From positions 1 to 64,000 of the forward strand of contig NC_022664.1 in assembly GCF_000485905.1 (NCBI RefSeq): a DNA stretch of 64,000 nt. The letters run 5' to 3'. Positions 61,137 to 64,000 of this stretch are shown here, in pieces (position 1 is the first letter of the stretch; the number at the start of each line of letters is the position of its first letter). Under the pieces are notes generated by a model. That model was given only the letters and a program-made list of their open reading frames with translations. It was not told the origin of the DNA and ran no database searches. The stretch comes from Spiribacter curvatus (GTDB lineage: Bacteria > Pseudomonadota > Gammaproteobacteria > Nitrococcales > Nitrococcaceae). The translations under genes and the position numbers were made by a program.

Positions 61137-62430
61137 CCCCCGCGCGGCCGCCGTGGAGGTCCTGCTGGCCGTGCTCGGCCGGGGCCGTTCGCTGGATCGG
61201 GCCCTCGCCGAGCATGCTCCGGTGGATGGCGACGGACGGGATGTCGGCCTGTGCCGGGCGATCGCCTATGGCGTGCTGCGCCACCATCGGCGGCTTGGCG
61301 CGATTCGCGATCGATTCCTGCGCAGCCGTCTGCGGGGTCGTGATCAGGATATGGCGCTGCTGTTGGAGATCGGATTCTTCCAGTTGCTGGCGATGGATGT
61401 ACCTGCCCACGCAGCGGTCTCGGAGACGGTTGCAGTGGCACGCCAGCGCGGCAAGCCCTGGGCCGCGAAACTGATCAATGCAGTGCTGCGGCGGTTCCAG
61501 CGCGATGGCGATGGCGATGGCTGTCTGGCCGCGGTGGATGCGGATCCCGCTCAACGCGAGTCGGTCCCGGACTGGCTGCTCGAGCGGCTGCAGGCGGACT
61601 GGCCGGCGGACTGGCCGGCGCTGCTCACGGCTCAGAACGACCGCGCGCCAATGACCCTGCGGGTCAACCGCCGACGCGTGTCGGTTGCGGCCTATCAGCA
61701 GCGGCTGGCGGCGGCGGGGCTCGCTGCCGACCGGCTGCCCGGCTTTGACGACGCGCTGGTCCTGCAGGCCCCGGTGAGTGTGGAGGCACTGCCGGGATTC
61801 AGCGAGGGGGACTGCTCGGTCCAGGATGCCGTCGCCCAGCTGGCCGCTCCGCTGCTCGACGCCGCGGACCACCATCGGGTGCTGGATGCCTGCGCCGCGC
61901 CCGGTGGCAAGTCGGCGCATCTGCTCGAGCGCTCCTGGCCCTCGCTGCTGGCGCTCGATAGTGACGCCGGGCGACTGCGGCGGGTCTCGGAGACCCTGGA
62001 GCGAGTGGGGCTCGAGGGTGAGTGCCGGGCAGCGGATGCCACCACGCCGGATCAGTGGTGGGATGGCCAGCCATTCGAGCGCATCCTTATCGACGCGCCC
62101 TGTTCGGGTACCGGTGTCATCCGCCGGCATCCGGATATCAAGTGGCTGCGGCGCGAGGCCGATATCCCGCGTCTGGCCGACGACCAGCGCCGCCTGCTGG
62201 AGGCGCTCTGGCCGTTGCTCGCAGCGGGTGGCCGGTTGGTTTACTGCACCTGTTCGGTCATCCAGGCCGAGAACGAATCGGTCATCGCGGCCTTCGTCGG
62301 CGATCATGATGATGTTCATGTGATCCCGCCGGCGCTGCCGGTGGGGCAATCAGTGGGTTGTGGCCAGCAGATACTGACCGGCGAGGCCGGTGTCGATGGC
62401 TTTTATTATGCCTGTCTGGAAAAGCGCTAG
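61114..62430 (+). CDS. rsmB: 16S rRNA (cytosine(967)-C(5))-methyltransferase RsmB
   Basis: RsmB (Sun/Fmu) methylates C967 of 16S rRNA. The 438-residue chain has an N-terminal NusB-like domain (about 1-140, TDPRAAAVEVLLAVLGRGRSL) and a Rossmann methyltransferase domain with SAM motif DACAAPGGKSAHL, the motif IV Cys in DAPCSGTGVIRRHPDIKW and the catalytic Cys in YCTCSV. The ATG at 61114 overlaps the fmt end by 23 bp. The downstream DUF4390 gene starts inside its 3' end. Confidence 0.96.
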   Translation: MPAKPSTDPRAAAVEVLLAVLGRGRSLDRALAEHAPVDGDGRDVGLCRAIAYGVLRHHRRLGAIRDRFLRSRLRGRDQDMALLLEIGFFQLLAMDVPAHAAVSETVAVARQRGKPWAAKLINAVLRRFQRDGDGDGCLAAVDADPAQRESVPDWLLERLQADWPADWPALLTAQNDRAPMTLRVNRRRVSVAAYQQRLAAAGLAADRLPGFDDALVLQAPVSVEALPGFSEGDCSVQDAVAQLAAPLLDAADHHRVLDACAAPGGKSAHLLERSWPSLLALDSDAGRLRRVSETLERVGLEGECRAADATTPDQWWDGQPFERILIDAPCSGTGVIRRHPDIKWLRREADIPRLADDQRRLLEALWPLLAAGGRLVYCTCSVIQAENESVIAAFVGDHDDVHVIPPALPVGQSVGCGQQILTGEAGVDGFYYACLEKR

Positions 62431-62983
62431 GCGCCGATCGGTGCCGCTGGCCGGGTTGCTCTGGCTGGTTCTGGTCAGCGTCGCGACCGAGGCGTCCGCG
62501 TTCAGCGTTGCCAGCTTCGAGAGCCGGTTCGACGACCAGCTGCTGGTCGTGGACGCCCGGATCGACTACTCACTGAGCAGTACCGCGATCGAGGCGCTGG
62601 AGAATGGCGTCGACCTGGTGATCGTCCAGCGTCTGGGGCTGGAGCGCCCGCGCTGGTGGTGGCGCGATGTCGAGGTGGCGGATCAGCAGCGGCGCTACCG
62701 GTTGGCCTATCACGCCATCAGCCGCCGCTATGTGCTCAACCGTCTTGCGAGTGGCGAGAGCCGTAGCTTTCGCACGCTCAATGCCCTGCTGATGCGACTC
62801 GGCGAGATCGAGGCCTGGCCGGTGATCGGGCGCGACCGTCTTGATCCAGCCCACGACTATCGGCTCAGCCTCGATACCCGGTTGGAGGTGGATGCGTTGC
62901 CACGACTGCTGCGGACGGTCGCCTGGACCAATGCCGACTGGCAGCTGAGCAGCGAGACCCAATCGCTCGAGGTGCGTCCATGA
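62408..62983 (+). CDS. DUF4390 domain-containing protein
   Basis: The 191-residue protein has an N-terminal signal or membrane segment (about 13-32) and a beta-rich region typical of DUF4390 (FSVASFESRFDDQLLVVDARIDYSLS, RRYRLAYHAISRRYVL, YRLSLDTRLEVDALPRPL-like end). The start could be the ATG at 62408 or an upstream GTG at 62390; both lie within the rsmB 3' end. DUF4390 genes commonly precede ntrY-type sensor kinases in this bacterial group, and here the 3' end overlaps that kinase by 4 bp. The function is unknown; a periplasmic partner of the sensor is possible. Confidence 0.84.
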   Translation: MPVWKSARRRSVPLAGLLWLVLVSVATEASAFSVASFESRFDDQLLVVDARIDYSLSSTAIEALENGVDLVIVQRLGLERPRWWWRDVEVADQQRRYRLAYHAISRRYVLNRLASGESRSFRTLNALLMRLGEIEAWPVIGRDRLDPAHDYRLSLDTRLEVDALPRLLRTVAWTNADWQLSSETQSLEVRP

Positions 62984-64000
62984 GCTGGCTGCCGCGTCAG
63001 GCGATCATCCGCATCCTGCTCAGTGTGCTGCTGGTGCTCTCGCTCTACCTGCTCAGTGCGGCCACCGAGAATTCGGCGCGCTTCGGTCGGCTCTATCTCT
63101 GGCTGTTACTGATCAACGGCGTGGTGCTGGTCGTGCTCTCGGGACTGATCATCAACAACCTGCAGCGGTTGGTCCGTTCGTTCCGGGCGCGCGAGACCGG
63201 CAGTCGGCTGACGCTGCGATTGATGGCTCTGTTCGTGGTGCTGGCGGTGGTGCCCGGGCTGGTGGTCTATGGGTTCTCGATGCAGTTTCTGCAGCGGGGC
63301 GTGGACAGCTGGTTCGACGTGCGTATCGAGAATGCCCTGGAAGACGCCCTGACCCTCTCCCAGGCGTCACTCGATCAGCGCATGCGCGACATGCAGCAGC
63401 GCCTCGAGGAGGCCGCGCAGGAACTCGCCGACGTGACGCCGGCCATGGCACCGATCACGCTCGGTGACCTGCGTGGACGCACCGGCGCCTCAGAGCTCAC
63501 GCTGATCGGTGAGAACGGCCGGATCATTGCGGCAAGCAGCGTCGATACCGACAGCATCCTGCCGCATCGGCCGGAGGAGAGCATCCTGCTGCAACTGCGC
63601 CAGGGACGGCCCTACGTCGGGCTTGATCCGATTGAGAACGCCGGCCTGCACATTCGCGCACTGGTGCGCGCTCCCGGGCCGGACGGGCCGGGCAAGACAC
63701 GGATCCTGCAGGGGCTTTTCCAGGTCTCGCCACGAATCAATGACCTGGCTGCCGAGGTAGAGACGGCCTTCAGCGAATACCGCGAGCTCGCCTATCTGCG
63801 CGGGCCACTGAAGGATAGCTTCAGCCTGACCCTGTCGCTGGTGCTGCTGCTGTCACTGCTGTTCGCGGTGTGGTCCGCCTTCTATCTGGCGCGGCGGCTG
63901 GTGGCGCCGGTCAGCCGGCTGGCGGAGGGCACCCGGGCGATGGCGGCGGGCGAATACGGTACCCAGCTGCCGCCAGCCGGTAATGACGAGCTCGGGTTTC
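62980..64000 (+). CDS. NtrY-like membrane sensor histidine kinase (3' end outside window)
   Basis: The frame is open from the ATG at 62980 to the window end, giving 340 residues of an incomplete protein. It has three membrane helices in the first 105 residues (about 8-28, 38-58 and 80-103), a periplasmic sensor region (about 105-280) and a further helix (about 283-305). A HAMP linker then begins (ARRLVAPVSRLAEGTRAMAAGEY). This is the NtrY layout of NtrYX two-component systems. The kinase domains would lie beyond 64000. It is coupled to DUF4390 by an ATGA overlap. The signal sensed is unknown. Confidence 0.85.
   Translation, partial: MSWLPRQAIIRILLSVLLVLSLYLLSAATENSARFGRLYLWLLLINGVVLVVLSGLIINNLQRLVRSFRARETGSRLTLRLMALFVVLAVVPGLVVYGFSMQFLQRGVDSWFDVRIENALEDALTLSQASLDQRMRDMQQRLEEAAQELADVTPAMAPITLGDLRGRTGASELTLIGENGRIIAASSVDTDSILPHRPEESILLQLRQGRPYVGLDPIENAGLHIRALVRAPGPDGPGKTRILQGLFQVSPRINDLAAEVETAFSEYRELAYLRGPLKDSFSLTLSLVLLLSLLFAVWSAFYLARRLVAPVSRLAEGTRAMAAGEYGTQLPPAGNDELGF

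Overview
The window is about 64 kb of GC-rich, very densely coded chromosome that starts at the replication origin: dnaA, a candidate oriC, dnaN, recF and gyrB. The proteins and gene order are gammaproteobacterial. Pseudomonas-like blocks include dnaA-dnaN-recF-gyrB facing plsC-gmhB-glyS-glyQ, argH/algR/hemCDXY, lptM-lysA-dapF-DUF484-xerC, and lysM-like/dprA/smg/topA/tsaC. Compact proteins, overlapping operons and almost no intergenic DNA suggest a streamlined Ectothiorhodospiraceae-type bacterium (Spiribacter/Halorhodospira-like). That placement is an inference from recall, not from a search.

Layout. 1-6.3 kb: replication origin and initiation genes, with two parS-like sites inside recF. 6.3-10.6 kb (minus): lysophospholipid acyltransferase, heptose phosphatase and glycyl-tRNA synthetase. 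10.6-15.3 kb (plus): nitrogen control, with glnA behind a clear sigma-54 promoter and NtrC-type enhancer, a terminator, then ntrB-ntrC and trmL. 15.3-17.3 kb (minus): rhodanese-secB-gpsA. 17.4-19.8 kb (plus): envC-ctpA. 19.8-29.0 kb (minus): lptM-lysA-dapF-DUF484-xerC-hslVU-DUF971-ubiE-ubiJ-ubiB. 29.1-36.1 kb: an esterase, argH (minus), an AlgR-like regulator and hemCDXY. 36.1-51.8 kb (minus): one colinear run of central carbon genes, aceE-aceF-lpdA, a KAS III-like gene, NAD-glutamate dehydrogenase, a hydrolase, maeB and qor. 52-54.5 kb: hemF (minus) and moaE-moaA. 54.5-59.5 kb (minus): lysM-like stub-dprA-smg-topA-tsaC. 59.6-64 kb (plus): def-fmt-rsmB-DUF4390-ntrY, the last cut by the window end.

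No stretch over about 255 bp lacks a gene. The three longest gaps are the glnA control region (10604-10856), oriC (1442-1657) and the aceE upstream region (51848-52052). I saw no tRNA, rRNA, CRISPR, insertion sequence, prophage or defence genes.

The content is mainly housekeeping, and I found no convincing undescribed multi-gene system. The most useful observations are: two parS-like palindromes in recF; the sigma-54/NtrC control region of glnA; an AlgR homologue with a dead receiver and no AlgZ partner; a KAS III-like protein missing two catalytic residues inside the pyruvate dehydrogenase-glutamate dehydrogenase run; six of six convergent gene pairs with overlapping or nearly touching ends; and two frameshifts (aceF, moaA) plus an fmt gene without a standard start codon. 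The last three are each explainable by one base in a short homopolymer, so sequence quality should be checked before they are read as biology.
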